Shown here: piece by piece, positions 39,045-51,765 of the stretch
Layout of the letters: every line of letters starts with the position of its first letter
Numbering within the stretch: position 1 is the stretch's first letter
Assembly (NCBI RefSeq): GCF_002090075.1
Contig: NZ_BBRI01000002.1
Span: 1,054,001 to 1,118,000 of the forward strand
Direction: 5' to 3'
Length of the DNA: 64,000 nucleotides
Source: Demequina sp. NBRC 110052
Lineage (GTDB): Bacteria; Actinomycetota; Actinomycetes; Actinomycetales; Demequinaceae
Program-made: the position numbers and the translations under genes
Notes under the pieces: generated by a model
The model's database searches: none
What the model was told of the DNA's origin: nothing
The model's input: only the letters and a program-made list of their open reading frames with translations

Positions 39045-39443
39045 TTACCAGACGTAGGCGACGACCTCGCCGCCGACGCCCTTCTTCTCGGCCTCACGGT
39101 CAGTCAGCAGACCGGAGGAGGTGGACAGGATGGCCACGCCAAGGCCACCGAGGACCTTGGGCAGGTTGGTCGACTTCGCGTACACGCGCAGACCGGGCTT
39201 CGAGATGCGGCGCACACCCGCGAGCGCACGCTCGCGGCTGCTGCCGTACTTGAGGGTCAGCGTGAGGGTCTTGCCGACCTCGGCGTCCTCGACGCTCGAG
39301 CCGGCGATGTATCCCTCCGCCTCGAGGATCTTGGCGATGTTCGCCTTGAGCTTCGAGTGCGGCATGGACACGGTCTCGTGGTACGCCGAGTTGGCGTTGC
39401 GCAGACGCGTGAGCATGTCTGCGATGGGGTCTGTCATCGTCAT
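39045..39443 (-). CDS. rpsH: Ribosomal protein S8 (uS8)
   Basis: 132 residues: [29 protein letters not shown] and [26 protein letters not shown]. In enteric bacteria S8 represses the spc operon; no such target can be shown here. Confidence 0.96.
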   Translation of the reverse strand: MTMTDPIADMLTRLRNANSAYHETVSMPHSKLKANIAKILEAEGYIAGSSVEDAEVGKTLTLTLKYGSSRERALAGVRRISKPGLRVYAKSTNLPKVLGGLGVAILSTSSGLLTDREAEKKGVGGEVVAYVW

Positions 39444-39500
39444 GAGTGAGTCACTCTTCCTCGCCGTGGTTTCCGCGTCAGCGGACCTGCGACGTAGTAG

Positions 39501-39686
39501 TTACCAGCTGCTCTTGGTGATACCGGGCAGCTCGCCTGCGTGCGCCATCTCGCGGAAGCACACACGGCACAGGCCGAACTTGCGGTACACCGAGTGCGGA
39601 CGGCCGCACTTCTGGCACCGGGTGTAGGCGCGGACGGCGAACTTCTGCTTGCCGGCCGCCTTGTTCTTCAGCGCGGTCTTCGCCAT
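39501..39686 (-). CDS. rpsZ: Ribosomal protein S14 type Z (uS14)
   Basis: 61 residues, the short zinc-binding form with Cys24-x2-Cys27 and Cys40-x2-Cys43 ([25 protein letters not shown]). A zinc-free long S14 is often encoded elsewhere for zinc starvation; none is in this window. Confidence 0.95.
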   Translation of the reverse strand: MAKTALKNKAAGKQKFAVRAYTRCQKCGRPHSVYRKFGLCRVCFREMAHAGELPGITKSSW

Positions 39687-39688
39687 GC

Positions 39689-40252
39689 TTACTTCTCCTT
39701 GAACGGGAACCCGAGCTGCTTGAGCAGCGAGCGTCCCTCGGCGTCGGTGGTCGCGGTGGTCACCACGGTGATGTCCATGCCACGCACGCGGTCGATCTTG
39801 TCCTGATCGATCTCGTGGAACATCGACTGCTCGGTGAGACCGAAGGTGTAGTTGCCGTTGCCGTCGAACTGCTTGGGCGACAGTCCGCGGAAGTCGCGGA
39901 TGCGCGGCAGCGCGATCGAGAGCAGACGGTCCAGGAACTCCCACATGCGGTCGCCGCGCAGCGTGACGTGCGCGCCGATCGGCTGTCCCTCGCGCAGCTT
40001 GAACTGCGCGATCGACTTGCGGGCCTTGGTGACCTGCGGCTTCTGACCGGTGATCGCAGTGAGGTCGGCGATGGCACCCTCGATGAGCTTCGAGTCCTTG
40101 GCGGCGTCACCGACTCCCATGTTGACCACGATCTTGGTCAGGGTGGGAACCTGGTTGATGTTGGCGTAGCCGAACTCCTCGCGGAGCGCGGCGATGATGT
40201 CGCCGCGGTACTTCTCCTTGAGGCGCGGCAGCGTGACGGTCTCGGTGGCCAT
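39689..40252 (-). CDS. rplE: Ribosomal protein L5 (uL5)
   Basis: 187 residues: [35 protein letters not shown], and [27 protein letters not shown]. It binds 5S rRNA at the central protuberance. One-base overlap with the rplX stop. Confidence 0.96.
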   Translation of the reverse strand: MATETVTLPRLKEKYRGDIIAALREEFGYANINQVPTLTKIVVNMGVGDAAKDSKLIEGAIADLTAITGQKPQVTKARKSIAQFKLREGQPIGAHVTLRGDRMWEFLDRLLSIALPRIRDFRGLSPKQFDGNGNYTFGLTEQSMFHEIDQDKIDRVRGMDITVVTTATTDAEGRSLLKQLGFPFKEK

Positions 40253-40590
40253 CAGACGTCCTTCCCCGAGCGCTTGGCGACGCGCACGCGCTGCGTGCGC
40301 TCACGGCCGTCGCGCTCGACCTGCTCCGTGCGGTAGCCCACACGGGTGCCCTTCTTGGTCTCCGGGTCCACCAGCATCACGTTCGAGATGTGGATGGGAG
40401 CCTCGACGGTGACGAGGCCGCCCTGCTGGTTGTCGCGGCGCGTGCCCGGCTTGATGTGCTTGGTGACGCGCTGAACGCCCTCGACGAGCACGCGGTCCGT
40501 CTCGGTCAGCACCTCGAGCACGCGGCCCTGCTGGCCGCGGTCACGGCCGGCGATGACGACCACGAGGTCGCCCTTCTTGATCTTCGCCAT
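40252..40590 (-). CDS. rplX: Ribosomal protein L24 (uL24)
   Basis: 112 residues with a KOW motif ([23 protein letters not shown]). An assembly initiator of the 50S subunit. One-base overlap with rplN. Confidence 0.96.
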   Translation of the reverse strand: MAKIKKGDLVVVIAGRDRGQQGRVLEVLTETDRVLVEGVQRVTKHIKPGTRRDNQQGGLVTVEAPIHISNVMLVDPETKKGTRVGYRTEQVERDGRERTQRVRVAKRSGKDV

Positions 40591-40964
40591 CAGATGACCT
40601 CCGGTGCGAGCGAGATGATCTTCATGAACTTCTTGTCGCGCAGCTCACGGCCCACCGGGCCGAAGATGCGGGTACCGCGCGGATCGGTGCTGTCGCTGCC
40701 CTTGAGGATCACCGCAGCGTTCTCGTCGAACTTGATGTACGAACCGTCGGGACGGCGGCGCTCCTTGGTGGTGCGCACGACGACGGCCTTGACGACGTCG
40801 CCCTTCTTGACGTTGCCACCGGGGATCGCGTCCTTGACGGTGGCGACGATCACGTCACCGATGCCGGCGTAGCGACGCTGCGAGCCACCGAGCACGCGGA
40901 TGCAGAGGACTTCCTTCGCACCCGTGTTGTCGGCGACGCGCAGTCGCGACTCCTGCTGAATCAT
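40590..40964 (-). CDS. rplN: Ribosomal protein L14 (uL14)
   Basis: 124 residues: [27 protein letters not shown] and the C-terminal [14 protein letters not shown]. Two residues longer than usual. First gene of the spc part, 55 bases after rpsQ; a small hairpin (40988-41003) lies in that gap but no promoter is seen. Confidence 0.96.
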   Translation of the reverse strand: MIQQESRLRVADNTGAKEVLCIRVLGGSQRRYAGIGDVIVATVKDAIPGGNVKKGDVVKAVVVRTTKERRRPDGSYIKFDENAAVILKGSDSTDPRGTRIFGPVGRELRDKKFMKIISLAPEVI

Positions 40965-41019
40965 GTCTTATCTCCTGTCGTCTGGTTCTCGCCCTGGGGC
41001 GAGCCTGGTCGAACGTTGG

Positions 41020-41307
41020 TTACTTGGCCTTCTCGACGATCTCGACCAGGCGCCACCGCTTGGAAGCGGAAAGCGGGCGGGTCTCCATCACGACGACGAG
41101 GTCGCCGATGCCGGCGGTGTTGGCCTCGTCGTGGGCCTTGATCTTGCTGCTGCGGCGGATGACCTTGCCGTAGAGGGGGTGCTTGACGCGGTCCTCGACC
41201 TCGACGGTGATGGTCTTGTCCATCTTGTCCGACACCACGTAGCCACGACGCGTCTTGCGATACGCGCGGTGGTCGGCGGTAGCCGTCGCGTGCTTCTTGC
41301 TCGACAT
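41020..41307 (-). CDS. rpsQ: Ribosomal protein S17 (uS17)
   Basis: 95 residues: [36 protein letters not shown]. Last gene of the S10 operon proper. Confidence 0.96.
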   Translation of the reverse strand: MSSKKHATATADHRAYRKTRRGYVVSDKMDKTITVEVEDRVKHPLYGKVIRRSSKIKAHDEANTAGIGDLVVVMETRPLSASKRWRLVEIVEKAK

Positions 41308-41320
41308 TTCTTCTTACCTC

Positions 41321-41557
41321 TTACTTCGCCGTGGGGGCGGTGCGGATGCCGAGCTCGCGCTCGCGCAGGATGGTGTAGATGCGGGCGATGTCGCGCTTGA
41401 CCGCCTTGAGGCGGCCGTGGTTCTCGAGCTGACCGGTGGCCGACTGGAAGCGCAGGTTGAACAGCTCCTCCTTGGCCTTCTTCAGCTCCTCCACGAGGCG
41501 CTCGTCCTCCATGGCGTCCAGCTCGGTGGGCATGAGTCCCTTGGTACCGATAGCCAT
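41321..41557 (-). CDS. rpmC: Ribosomal protein L29 (uL29)
   Basis: 78 residues: [48 protein letters not shown]. Sits at the exit of the peptide tunnel near L23. One-base overlap with the rplP stop. Confidence 0.96.
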   Translation of the reverse strand: MAIGTKGLMPTELDAMEDERLVEELKKAKEELFNLRFQSATGQLENHGRLKAVKRDIARIYTILRERELGIRTAPTAK

Positions 41558-41976
41558 CAGATGTCACCACCCTCACGAGTCACGAAACGGGTCTTCATGG
41601 GCAGCTTGTGCTGCGCACGACGCATGGCCTCACGGGCCAGCTCCTCCGGCACGCCGGCGAGCTCGAAGAGCACGCGGCCCGGCTTGACGTTGGACACCCA
41701 CCACTCGGGCGAGCCCTTACCGGAGCCCATACGGACCTCAGCGGGCTTCTTGGTCAGCGGACGGTCCGGGTAGATGTTGATCCAGACCTTTCCGCCACGC
41801 TTGATGTGGCGGGTCATCGCGATACGGGCCGCCTCGATCTGGCGGTTGGTGACGTAGGCGGGCTCGAGAGCCTGAATGCCGAAGTCGCCGAACGACACCT
41901 CGGTGCCGCCCGTCGCAGCGCCCGAACGCTTCGGGTGGTGCTGCTTGCGGTACTTCACTCGACGGGGGATCAGCAT
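41557..41976 (-). CDS. rplP: Ribosomal protein L16 (uL16)
   Basis: 139 residues, [19 protein letters not shown], with [23 protein letters not shown]. It contacts the A-site tRNA. The start is ATG 41976, four bases after rpsC. Confidence 0.97.
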   Translation of the reverse strand: MLIPRRVKYRKQHHPKRSGAATGGTEVSFGDFGIQALEPAYVTNRQIEAARIAMTRHIKRGGKVWINIYPDRPLTKKPAEVRMGSGKGSPEWWVSNVKPGRVLFELAGVPEELAREAMRRAQHKLPMKTRFVTREGGDI

Positions 41977-41980
41977 GTCC

Positions 41981-42778
41981 CTAGCCTTCCTTCCCTGCCT
42001 CGGCCGCGGGGGCCTCGGCGGCGGCCTCGGCGCGAGGCGCCTCGGCACGCGGAGCGGAGTCGCGACGCGGGCCGCGACGGTCGCCACCGCGACCGCGCTG
42101 CGGACGCGGAGCCTTGGCCTGCTCGGCCGCCCACTCCTTCTCGGTCATGTCGCCCTTGTAGATCCACACCTTCACGCCGATCTGGCCGAACGTGGTGCGG
42201 GCCTCGAAGAAGCCGTAGTCGATGTTCGCGCGGAGCGTGTGCAGCGGCACACGGCCCTCGCGGTAGAACTCCGAGCGGGACATCTCGGCGCCGCCGAGAC
42301 GACCCGAGCACTGCACACGGATGCCCTTGGCACCGGCGCGCAGCGCGGACTGGATGCCCTTGCGCATGGCACGGCGGAACGACACGCGCGACGCGAGCTG
42401 CTCCGCGATGCCCTGGGCGACGAGCTGAGCGTCGACCTCGGCGTTCTTGACCTCGAGGATGTTCAGCTGCACCTGCTTGCCGGTGAGCTTCTCGAGGTTC
42501 GAGCGGAGCTTGTCCGCCTCGGCGCCGCGGCGACCGATGACGATGCCCGGACGCGCGGTGTGGAGGTCCACGCGGACGCGGCCGCCCGTGCGCTCGATCT
42601 CCACCTTGGAGACGCCTGCGCGCTCGAGGCCGCGCGACATGAGCTTGCGGATCTTGACGTCCTCGTTCACGTAGTCGCGGTAGCGCTCGCCGGCCTTGGT
42701 CGAGTCGGCGAACCAGCGCGACCGGTGGTCGGTGGTGATGCCCAGGCGGTAGCCGTGGGGGTTGACCTTCTGGCCCAT
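41981..42778 (-). CDS. rpsC: Ribosomal protein S3 (uS3)
   Basis: 265 residues. [16 protein letters not shown] domain with [17 protein letters not shown], and the core ends near [11 protein letters not shown]. The last ~45 residues are Arg/Pro/Ala/Glu-rich and disordered, a common actinobacterial addition. Confidence 0.96.
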   Translation of the reverse strand: MGQKVNPHGYRLGITTDHRSRWFADSTKAGERYRDYVNEDVKIRKLMSRGLERAGVSKVEIERTGGRVRVDLHTARPGIVIGRRGAEADKLRSNLEKLTGKQVQLNILEVKNAEVDAQLVAQGIAEQLASRVSFRRAMRKGIQSALRAGAKGIRVQCSGRLGGAEMSRSEFYREGRVPLHTLRANIDYGFFEARTTFGQIGVKVWIYKGDMTEKEWAAEQAKAPRPQRGRGGDRRGPRRDSAPRAEAPRAEAAAEAPAAEAGKEG

Positions 42779-42782
42779 CGGG

Positions 42783-43151
42783 TTACACCCCTTCCTTGAC
42801 GGCGACCGGGGTCGCGACGGTGACGGTGATGTGGCACGAACGCTTCAGGATGCGGTTGGCACGACCCTGGGCGCGCGGCTGGATGCGCTTCATGGTCGGT
42901 CCCTCGTCCACGAAGATCTCCTTGACGATGAGCTCGCTCTCGTCGAAGCGCTCGCCGGCCTGCTCGGCCTTGACACGAGCGTTCGCGACAGCGGACTCGA
43001 TGAGCTTGCGCACGTCGGTGGCGACCGCCTGCGGCTGGAACTTCAGCGAGGCCGCAGCCTCGACGGCGTTCTGACCACGGACGAGGTTCACGACGCGGCG
43101 AGCCTTCTGGGCGGTCACGCGGAGGTACCGCGTCTGCGCCTTGGCTTCCAT
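42783..43151 (-). CDS. rplV: Ribosomal protein L22 (uL22)
   Basis: 122 residues: [24 protein letters not shown] and the tunnel loop [22 protein letters not shown]. The loop shows no deletion of the sort linked to macrolide resistance. Confidence 0.96.
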   Translation of the reverse strand: MEAKAQTRYLRVTAQKARRVVNLVRGQNAVEAAASLKFQPQAVATDVRKLIESAVANARVKAEQAGERFDESELIVKEIFVDEGPTMKRIQPRAQGRANRILKRSCHITVTVATPVAVKEGV

Positions 43152-43182
43152 CTCTAACTCCTCTTACCTACGCTCAGGCGCC

Positions 43183-43461
43183 TTAGCGGCGGCCCTTGCG
43201 GTCGTCCTTGACGTGGCCCTTGAACGTGCGCGTCGGGGCGAACTCGCCCAGCTTGTGGCCGACCATCGACTCGGTGACGAACACCGGGACATGCTTGCGG
43301 CCGTCGTGCACGGCAAAGGTGTGACCCAGGAAGTCCGGCGTAATGACGCTGCGGCGCGACCAGGTCTTGATGACGTTCTTGGTGCCCGCCTCGTTCTGCG
43401 AATCCACCTTCTTCTGAAGGTGGTCGTCGACGAAGGGGCCCTTCTTCAAACTGCGAGGCAT
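43183..43461 (-). CDS. rpsS: Ribosomal protein S19 (uS19)
   Basis: 92 residues: [20 protein letters not shown] and [23 protein letters not shown]. Binds with S13 in the head of the 30S subunit. Confidence 0.97.
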   Translation of the reverse strand: MPRSLKKGPFVDDHLQKKVDSQNEAGTKNVIKTWSRRSVITPDFLGHTFAVHDGRKHVPVFVTESMVGHKLGEFAPTRTFKGHVKDDRKGRR

Positions 43462-43475
43462 GTCTCAGGTGCTCC

Positions 43476-44315
<840 letters not shown>

Positions 44316-44335
44316 GGGTCCTGTTCCTTGCCTTA

Positions 44336-44641
44336 CTAGCCGACCCGGCCGCTGAAGATGTCGAGCGCCTCGCCGTCACCGACGGTGACGATCGCGCGCT
44401 TGACGTCCTTGCGCTTGCCGAGCCCGAAGCGCGTGCGACGCGCCTTGCCCTTGCGGTTGATGGTGTTCACGGACGCGACCTTGACACCGAAGATCTGCTC
44501 GACGGCGATCTTGATCTCGGTCTTGTTGGCGCGGGGGTCCACCTCGAAGGTGTACTTGCCCTCGTCCATCAGCCCGTAGCTCTTCTCCGACACGATGGGG
44601 CGGATGAGGATGTCGCGGGGGTCCTTGTTGAGCGCGGTCAT
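44336..44641 (-). CDS. rplW: Ribosomal protein L23 (uL23)
   Basis: 101 residues: [35 protein letters not shown]. Docks trigger factor and SRP at the tunnel exit. Two bases after rplD. Confidence 0.96.
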   Translation of the reverse strand: MTALNKDPRDILIRPIVSEKSYGLMDEGKYTFEVDPRANKTEIKIAVEQIFGVKVASVNTINRKGKARRTRFGLGKRKDVKRAIVTVGDGEALDIFSGRVG

Positions 44642-44643
44642 GG

Positions 44644-45330
44644 TCAGTTCTCCTCCGCCTCGGACTCGGTCGCGACGGCCTTCGCGGACTTGCCCGTGGC
44701 AGGTCCGGCGAGGAACGCCTCGAGAGCACCCGAGGTGAACACCGTGTCGTCGTTCACGAGCACGTCGTACGTGTTGAGCTGGTCGACCGCGATCACGTGG
44801 ACGTCGGCGACGTTGCGCAGCGACTTCCAGGCCGTGACATCCGTGCGCTCGAGCACCACGAGGGCGGAGCGACCGGCGGTCACGCCAGCGACGGCGGCCA
44901 GGGCGGCCTTGGTCGACGGAACGTCGCCCGCGACCAGCGAGGCGAGGACGTGCACGCGGCCCGCGCGAGCGCGGTCCGAGAGCGCGCCACGCAGCGCGGC
45001 GGCCTTCATCTTCTTGGGCGTGCGCTGAGCGTAGTCACGCGGCTGCGGGCCGTGGACCGTGCCACCGCCGGCGAACTGCGGCGCGCGGGTCGAGCCCTGG
45101 CGGGCGCGACCGGTGCCCTTCTGCTTGTAAGGCTTGCGGCCACCGCCGCGGACCTCGCCGCGGGTCTTGGTGGCGTGCGTGCCCTGACGGGCCGCGGCGC
45201 GCTGGGCGACGACGACCTGGTGGATCAGCGGGACGTTCGTGACGACGTCGAAGACCTCGGCGGGAAGGTCGGCAGTGCCGGCCTTCTTGCCCTTCGCGTC
45301 GACGACGTCGACAGTCAGCGTGTCAGCCAT
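44644..45330 (-). CDS. rplD: Ribosomal protein L4 (uL4)
   Basis: 228 residues. [35 protein letters not shown] is the tunnel loop. The last 20 residues are an acidic tail. ATG 45330 is chosen; GTG 45342 would add four residues and overlap rplC. L4 represses the S10 operon in enteric bacteria. Confidence 0.95.
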   Translation of the reverse strand: MADTLTVDVVDAKGKKAGTADLPAEVFDVVTNVPLIHQVVVAQRAAARQGTHATKTRGEVRGGGRKPYKQKGTGRARQGSTRAPQFAGGGTVHGPQPRDYAQRTPKKMKAAALRGALSDRARAGRVHVLASLVAGDVPSTKAALAAVAGVTAGRSALVVLERTDVTAWKSLRNVADVHVIAVDQLNTYDVLVNDDTVFTSGALEAFLAGPATGKSAKAVATESEAEEN

Positions 45331-45334
45331 GGTT

Positions 45335-45997
45335 TCACGCACCCTTCACAGCGTTGCGCACGAGCACGACGCCGCCCTTGTTGCCGGGAACCGCGCCCTT
45401 GACGAGCAGCAGGCCCTTCTCGGCGTCGACCGAGTGGATGGTCAGGTTCTGCACCGTCTTGCGCTCGTTGCCCATACGGCCGGCCATCTTGAGGCCGCGG
45501 AACACGCGCGAGGGCGTCGAGGCGCCGCCGATGGAACCTGGCTTGCGGTGGTTGCGGTGCGCACCGTGCGACGCGCCCACACCCTTGAAGCCGTGGCGCT
45601 TCATGACACCGGCGGTGCCCTTGCCCTTCGTGGTGCCCGTGACGTCGACCTTCTGGCCGGCCTCGAACACCTCGACGGTGAGCTCCTGGCCGAGCGAAAA
45701 CTCGGCGGCGTTTCCGGTGCGCACCTCGGCGACGTGACGGCGCGGGGTCACGCCAGCCTTCTCGAAGTGGCCCTTGAGGGGGTTGGTGACGCGGCGCGGG
45801 TCGACGGAGCCGAACGCGAGCTGGACAGCCTCATAGCCGTCCGCGTCAGCGGTCCGCACCTGGGTCACGACGTTGGTGTCGATCTGGACGACGGTGACGG
45901 GCACGACACGGCCCTCGTCGTCCCACACCTGCGTCATGCCCAGCTTCGTACCAAGCAGCGCAGTGACATTGCGCTGGGCATTGGAAGTCGTAGTCAT
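45335..45997 (-). CDS. rplC: Ribosomal protein L3 (uL3)
   Basis: 220 residues: [25 protein letters not shown] and [24 protein letters not shown]. The N-terminus ([11 protein letters not shown]) is slightly long, as in many actinobacteria. Confidence 0.96.
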   Translation of the reverse strand: MTTTSNAQRNVTALLGTKLGMTQVWDDEGRVVPVTVVQIDTNVVTQVRTADADGYEAVQLAFGSVDPRRVTNPLKGHFEKAGVTPRRHVAEVRTGNAAEFSLGQELTVEVFEAGQKVDVTGTTKGKGTAGVMKRHGFKGVGASHGAHRNHRKPGSIGGASTPSRVFRGLKMAGRMGNERKTVQNLTIHSVDAEKGLLLVKGAVPGNKGGVVLVRNAVKGA

Positions 45998-46023
45998 GAT
46001 GGTGAAGGGTCCTTAATGAAGCT

Positions 46024-46332
46024 CTAGAGCTTGATCTCGATGTTGACGACCGCGGGGAGGTCGAGACGCATGAGCGAGTCGACAGCCTTCGGGGTCGGGT
46101 CCACGATGTCGATGAGGCGCTTGTGGGTGCGCATCTCGAAGTGCTCGCGGGAGTCCTTGTACTTGTGGGGCGAACGGATCACACAGAACACGTTCTTCTC
46201 GGTCGGGAGCGGCACGGGGCCGACCACCGACGCGCCGGCACGCGTGACCGTCTCGACGATCTTGCGGGCGGAGGAGTCGATGACCTCGTGGTCATAGCTC
46301 TTCAGCCGGATGCGGATCTTCTGTCCCGCCAT
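46024..46332 (-). CDS. rpsJ: Ribosomal protein S10 / NusE (uS10)
   Basis: 102 residues: [52 protein letters not shown]. It also acts as NusE in antitermination. The start is ATG 46332. First gene of the S10 operon with a ~140-base leader. Confidence 0.97.
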   Translation of the reverse strand: MAGQKIRIRLKSYDHEVIDSSARKIVETVTRAGASVVGPVPLPTEKNVFCVIRSPHKYKDSREHFEMRTHKRLIDIVDPTPKAVDSLMRLDLPAVVNIEIKL

Positions 46333-46376
46333 GGCGTGGTTCTGCCTTTTCTCTCGTACAGCTATGGTCTCCACCC

Positions 46377-46401
46377 CCGACCCCCGCGCTCGGGCGTGTC
46401 G
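46377..46401 (-). promoter_or_regulatory. Shared leader element before rpsJ
   Basis: 25 bases matching the element at 50996-51020 before rpsL at 24 positions (read leftward CGACACGCCCGAG then CGCGGGGGTCGG). It ends 44 bases before the rpsJ ATG, almost the same offset as in rpsL. The ends CGAC/GTCG are complementary, so it may fold. Confidence 0.65.
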
Positions 46402-46479
46402 CGCATCCTGGACGCGCGTCCGCCCGTGTTCTCGGCGACTCGTGGGTGGTGTTGGCTGCCCGCAATAGGCAACCTGAAT

Positions 46480-46508
46480 ATTGTGCCAGATCTGCGGCCT
46501 CCGTGCAA
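46480..46508 (-). promoter_or_regulatory. S10 operon promoter
   Basis: TTGCAC, 17-base spacer, CACAAT, read leftward. It lies in the 312-base gap between rpsJ and tuf, which also holds the shared leader element (46377-46401) and the tuf terminator (46593-46626). Confidence 0.65.
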
Positions 46509-46592
46509 ACACGGATCCGCATGTCGAGCGCACTCCAGGATACAGGACGTGGTATTGGCCCGTCGCCCCGCCTCGAGCTGCTCCGCACAGCG

Positions 46593-46626
46593 AAGCGGGG
46601 GCCCGGCCTGAGCCGGACCCCCGCTT
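46593..46626 (-). terminator. tuf terminator
   Basis: Stem AAGCGGGGG/CCCCCGCTT with inner CCGGC/GCCGG and loop CTGA; one C-A mismatch. It starts 18 bases after the tuf stop and ends the str operon. Confidence 0.85.
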
Positions 46627-46644
46627 GGCTGAAAGACGCTGAAG

Positions 46645-47835
<1,191 letters not shown>

Positions 47836-47866
47836 GAGGTGTTCCTCCTGAATTGATGAGACTCGG

Positions 47867-47936
47867 GTAAGAATGCTAGTCCGATCGATGGCTCGTCGCC
47901 ATCGGGGGCTTCATCCCTACTGGTCGCTATTCTTAC
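47867..47936 (-). promoter_or_regulatory. Structured leader between fusA and tuf
   Basis: An outer 8-bp pairing GTAAGAAT/ATTCTTAC (47867-47874 with 47929-47936) encloses a perfect inner hairpin CGATGGC-TCGTC-GCCATCG (47886-47904). It could be a processing site or an attenuation device raising tuf relative to fusA. No clear promoter is seen. Confidence 0.5.
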
Positions 47937-47957
47937 TTGTTTTTCCGACCGGTGGGA

Positions 47958-50072
47958 CTACTCGCCCCGGGTCTTGGCGATGATCTCCTCGGCGACTGCC
48001 TTGGGGACCTCTGCGTAGCTGTCGAACGACATCGAGTACACCGCACGACCCGACGTCTTGGAACGCAGGTCTCCGACGTAACCGAACATCTCCGACAGCG
48101 GCACCAGCGCGTCGATGACCTTGACGCCCTGGGCGTCGGACATCTGGCGAATCTGGCCGCGGCGAGAGTTGATGTCGCCGATGACGTCGCCCATGTACTC
48201 CTCGGGCGTACGCACCTCGACGGCCATCATCGGCTCGAGCAGCACGGGCTTCGCGAGGCGCGCGGCCTCCTTGAAGGCCATCGAGCCGGCGATCTTGAAC
48301 GCCATCTCCGAGGAGTCGACGTCGTGGTACTGACCGTCCAGCAGCGTGGCCTTGATTCCCACGACCGGGTAGCCCGCCTGGATGCCGAGCTCCATGGAGC
48401 TCTGGATTCCGGCGTCGACCGAGGGGATGTACTCACGCGGGACGCGACCACCGGTCACGGCGTTCACGAACTCGTACTGGACCTCGGAGTCGGCCTCGAG
48501 GGGCTCGAGCGAGATCTGGACCTTCGCGAACTGGCCGGAGCCACCGGTCTGCTTCTTGTGCGTGTAGTCGTACTTCTCGACCGTCTTGCGGATGGTCTCG
48601 CGGTACGCGACCTGCGGCTTGCCGACGTTCGCGTCGACCTTGAACTCGCGACGCATGCGGTCGACGATGATGTCGAGGTGGAGCTCGCCCATGCCGCCGA
48701 TGACGGTCTGGCCGGTCTCCTCGTCCAGACGCACGCGGAAGGTGGGGTCCTCCTCGGCGAGCTTCTGGATGGCGGTCGACAGCTTCTCCTGGTCACCCTT
48801 GGTCTTGGGCTCGATCGCCACGTCGATGACGGGCTCCGGGAAGGTCATGGACTCGAGGACGACCTGGTGGTCCGGGTTGCACAGCGTGTCACCCGTGGTG
48901 GTGTCCTTGAGGCCGATCACCGCGTAGATGTGACCCGCCTGGATCGTCTCGACCGGGTTCTCCTTGTTGGCGTGCATCTGGAAGAGCTTTCCGATGCGCT
49001 CCTTCTTGCCCTTGGTCGAGTTGACGACCTGGGCGCCGGTCTCGAGGTGGCCCGAGTACACGCGGACGTAGGTGAGGCGACCGAAGAACGGGTGCGCGAC
49101 CACCTTGAACGCGAGAGCCGCGAAGGGCTCGGTCGCGTCGGCGTGGCGCTCGATCTCGACCTCGGGGTCCTTGGCGTCGTGACCCTTGATGGCGGGCACG
49201 TCCATGGGGGCCGGGAGGTAGTCGATGACCGCGTCGAGCATCGGCTGCACGCCGCGGTTCTTGAACGCCGAGCCGCACAGCACCGGGTAGATCTCCGAGG
49301 CGATGGTCATCTTGCGGATGCCGGCCTTGATCTCGGCGAGCGTGAGCTCCTCGCCGCCCAGGTACTTCTCGAGCAGCTCGTCGTCGGCCTCGGCAACCGT
49401 CTCGAGCAGGGCCGCGCGGTACTCCTCGGCCTTGTCCTTGAGGTCGGCCGGGATCTCGGTGGTCTCGTACGAGGCGCCCATGGTCACGTCACCCTTGGCG
49501 TCGCCGGGCCAGACCTTGGCGTTCATCTCGACGAGGTCGACGATGCCGACGAAGTCGTTCTCGGCACCGATTGGCAGCTGGATGACCAGCGGACGCGCGC
49601 CGAGGCGGTTGACGATCGTGTCGACGGTGAAGTAGAAGTCCGCGCCGAGCTTGTCCATCTTGTTGACGAAGCAGATGCGGGGGACGTCGTACTTGTCGGC
49701 CTGGCGCCACACGGTCTCGGACTGGGGCTCCACGCCCTCCTTGCCGTCGAAGACCGCGACGGCGCCGTCGAGCACTCGCAGCGAACGCTCCACCTCGACC
49801 GTGAAGTCGACGTGACCCGGGGTGTCGATGATGTTGATCTGGTTGTTGTCCCAGAAGCAGGTCACCGCGGCGGAGGTGATGGTGATGCCGCGCTCCTGCT
49901 CCTGCTCCATCCAGTCGGTCGTCGACGCACCGTCGTGGGTCTCACCGATCTTGTAGTTCACACCCGTGTAGAACAGGATGCGCTCGGTGGTGGTGGTCTT
50001 GCCGGCATCGATGTGGGCCATGATGCCGATGTTGCGGACCTTGTTCAGGTCCGTGAGCACGTCCTGTGCCAC
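47958..50072 (-). CDS. fusA: Elongation factor G
   Basis: 704 residues. G1 [14 protein letters not shown]3 DTPGHVDF, G4 NKMDKLGAD; domains II-V are complete, with [15 protein letters not shown] in domain III. It drives translocation and ribosome recycling. It starts at GTG 50072, 38 bases after rpsG. Confidence 0.97.
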   Translation of the reverse strand: MAQDVLTDLNKVRNIGIMAHIDAGKTTTTERILFYTGVNYKIGETHDGASTTDWMEQEQERGITITSAAVTCFWDNNQINIIDTPGHVDFTVEVERSLRVLDGAVAVFDGKEGVEPQSETVWRQADKYDVPRICFVNKMDKLGADFYFTVDTIVNRLGARPLVIQLPIGAENDFVGIVDLVEMNAKVWPGDAKGDVTMGASYETTEIPADLKDKAEEYRAALLETVAEADDELLEKYLGGEELTLAEIKAGIRKMTIASEIYPVLCGSAFKNRGVQPMLDAVIDYLPAPMDVPAIKGHDAKDPEVEIERHADATEPFAALAFKVVAHPFFGRLTYVRVYSGHLETGAQVVNSTKGKKERIGKLFQMHANKENPVETIQAGHIYAVIGLKDTTTGDTLCNPDHQVVLESMTFPEPVIDVAIEPKTKGDQEKLSTAIQKLAEEDPTFRVRLDEETGQTVIGGMGELHLDIIVDRMRREFKVDANVGKPQVAYRETIRKTVEKYDYTHKKQTGGSGQFAKVQISLEPLEADSEVQYEFVNAVTGGRVPREYIPSVDAGIQSSMELGIQAGYPVVGIKATLLDGQYHDVDSSEMAFKIAGSMAFKEAARLAKPVLLEPMMAVEVRTPEEYMGDVIGDINSRRGQIRQMSDAQGVKVIDALVPLSEMFGYVGDLRSKTSGRAVYSMSFDSYAEVPKAVAEEIIAKTRGE

Positions 50073-50110
50073 GAGTGGTTCTCCTTGGGTTTCCGTCGAG
50101 CGGGCAGCGA

Positions 50111-50581
50111 CTACCAGCGGTAGTGCGCGAACGCCTTGTTCGACTCGGCCATCTTGTGCATGTCCTCGCGACGCTTCACCGCGGCGCCGAGGCCGTTGGA
50201 CGCGTCGAGGATCTCGTTCATGAGGCGCTCAGTCATGGTGTGCTCACGGCGCTGGCGCGAGAAGTCCACGAGCCAGCGGAGCGCGAGGGTGGTCGCACGC
50301 ACGGGGCGCACGTCGACCGGCACCTGGTAGGTGGCACCACCGACGCGGCGGGAGCGGACCTCGAGCGCGGGGCGGATGTTGTCGAGCGCGCGCTTGAGCA
50401 CGACGACGGGGTCCTGACCCGACTTCTCGCGAACGCCCTCGAGTGCGTCGTAGACGATGGCCTCGGCGACGGACTTCTTGCCGTCCAGCAGGATCTTGTT
50501 GATCAGCTGGGTGACGACGGTCGCGCCGTAGACGGGGTCATTGATGATGGGGCGCTTGGGCGCCGGTCCCTTGCGAGGCAC
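50111..50581 (-). CDS. rpsG: Ribosomal protein S7 (uS7)
   Basis: 156 residues: [35 protein letters not shown] and [16 protein letters not shown]. It starts at GTG 50581 sharing one base with the rpsL stop (TAGTG). Confidence 0.97.
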   Translation of the reverse strand: MPRKGPAPKRPIINDPVYGATVVTQLINKILLDGKKSVAEAIVYDALEGVREKSGQDPVVVLKRALDNIRPALEVRSRRVGGATYQVPVDVRPVRATTLALRWLVDFSRQRREHTMTERLMNEILDASNGLGAAVKRREDMHKMAESNKAFAHYRW

Positions 50582-50955
50582 TACTTCTTCTCCTTCTTCG
50601 CGCCGTAGCGGCTGCGGGCCTGCTGGCGGTTCTTGACGCCCTGCGTGTCGAGCGAGCCGCGCACGATGCGGTAGCGGACACCGGGGAGGTCCTTCACACG
50701 ACCGCCGCGCACGAGCACGATCGAGTGCTCCTGGAGGTTGTGGCCCTCGCCGGGGATGTACGCGGTGACCTCGATGCCGGTCGACAGGCGCACACGCGCG
50801 ACCTTGCGCAGGGCCGAGTTCGGCTTCTTGGGGGTGGTGGTGTACACGCGAGTGCACACGCCACGACGCTGCGGGCTCGACTTCAGAGCCGGGGTCTTGG
50901 TCTTGGTCGCCTTGGGGTGGCGGCCCTTCCTGACCAACTGCTGGATCGTAGGCAC
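50581..50955 (-). CDS. rpsL: Ribosomal protein S12 (uS12)
   Basis: 124 residues: [27 protein letters not shown] and [18 protein letters not shown]. Lysines at both streptomycin-resistance positions (in PKKPN and GRVKD) are wild type. It starts at GTG 50955 with GGAG upstream. First gene of the str operon. Confidence 0.97.
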   Translation of the reverse strand: MPTIQQLVRKGRHPKATKTKTPALKSSPQRRGVCTRVYTTTPKKPNSALRKVARVRLSTGIEVTAYIPGEGHNLQEHSIVLVRGGRVKDLPGVRYRIVRGSLDTQGVKNRQQARSRYGAKKEKK

Positions 50956-50995
50956 TACTTATCTCCGTCTGTTTGTCTCACTGGTGGTCGGTGGT

Positions 50996-51020
50996 CCGAC
51001 CCCCGCGCCCGGGCGTGTCG
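50996..51020 (-). promoter_or_regulatory. Shared leader element before rpsL
   Basis: 25 bases, 24 identical to the element at 46377-46401 before rpsJ (read leftward CGACACGCCCGGG then CGCGGGGGTCGG). It ends 40 bases before the rpsL start codon. The 289-base gap upstream of rpsL also holds the promoter (51087-51115) and a hairpin (51204-51221). Confidence 0.65.
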
Positions 51021-51086
51021 TCCCATTCTTGGTGTTCACGCCCGCGGGCGCGCGCGGAACCCCACGCGCGGCTGGCACGAATGTCT

Positions 51087-51115
51087 ACTGTACCCGTGCG
51101 GACGCGCGTCGTCAA
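51087..51115 (-). promoter_or_regulatory. str operon promoter
   Basis: TTGACG, 17-base spacer, TACAGT, read leftward; one of the strongest promoters in the window. The leader is about 125 bases. Confidence 0.8.
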
Positions 51116-51203
51116 AGCCGCGGGGCCACCGGCGCCTCGTCGCGCCCGCCCTGCCGTACAGGTTCGAGCCGCACCTTAGCGCGTTCGTGCCCCTGCGTGC
51201 ACG

Positions 51204-51221
51204 CCCGACGCGCGTGTCGGG
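51204..51221 (-). terminator. Hairpin after the thioesterase gene
   Basis: CCCGAC-GCGCGT-GTCGGG, 6-bp arms, 24 bases past the thioesterase stop. A weak terminator candidate that contains the intergenic 9-mer GCCCGACGC. Confidence 0.45.
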
Positions 51222-51244
51222 GCATCCTCCGGCCTCCGTCCAGC

Positions 51245-51658
51245 TCAGGCGGAGAAGCCTCTCAGACGCTCGGCGAGCTCGGGCGACACCCGTACCGGCG
51301 TTCCCGAGGCGCCGTCGACGAGCGCCATGGTGGTGCTCGCGGCGGCACAGACCACGCCGTCCACGATCAGCGCATACTCGATCACGAAGCTGGCGCCCGC
51401 GATGCGAGACACCGACACCTGCGCCTCGATCGGCCCGGTCCGGTGGTCGATCGGGCGCCTGTACTTCACGTGCACGTCCGCCACGAGCACCCAGACGGAG
51501 GCGGAGGCCGTCAGTGGGGGAAGGATCGGGTCCTCGTCGCTCCAGAACGCAAGCACGCGCGCCTGCTCGAGAAGCCCGACGATCGCCACGTTGTTGACGT
51601 GGCCGTACGCGTCGAGGTCGGACCAGCGCAGCTGGAGCGGAACGGTGAGAGCGGCCAT
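51245..51658 (-). CDS. Acyl-CoA thioesterase, hotdog fold
   Basis: 137 residues of the 4-hydroxybenzoyl-CoA thioesterase/YbgC family. LRWSDLDAYGHVNNVAIVGLLEQARVLAF carries the catalytic Asp, and VADVHVKYRRPIDH is the second conserved strand. The acyl substrate is unknown. TAGACT six bases before the ATG, with no ribosome site, suggests a leaderless transcript. Divergent from the enoyl-CoA gene, with which it may share a pathway. Confidence 0.85.
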   Translation of the reverse strand: MAALTVPLQLRWSDLDAYGHVNNVAIVGLLEQARVLAFWSDEDPILPPLTASASVWVLVADVHVKYRRPIDHRTGPIEAQVSVSRIAGASFVIEYALIVDGVVCAAASTTMALVDGASGTPVRVSPELAERLRGFSA

Positions 51659-51664
51659 CCCCGC

Positions 51665-51670
51665 AGTCTA
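51665..51670 (-). promoter_or_regulatory. -10 box TAGACT of the thioesterase, leaderless start
   Basis: TAGACT, then GCGGGG, then ATG 51658. Confidence 0.5.
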
Positions 51671-51765
51671 GGAGTGCGGATCGGCTCGAGTATCGGGTAC
51701 TTGGCGGAGCGCCGTGACACGATGCACAGGTGCGGGTCGACGAGGACTCGCGCGGGAGGAGAGCC

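Noticed and set aside
46333-46644. Possible tRNA or small protein gene in the rpsJ-tuf gap
   Set aside because: No cloverleaf with TTC and acceptor complementarity was found, and the sequence is explained by leader, promoter and terminator.
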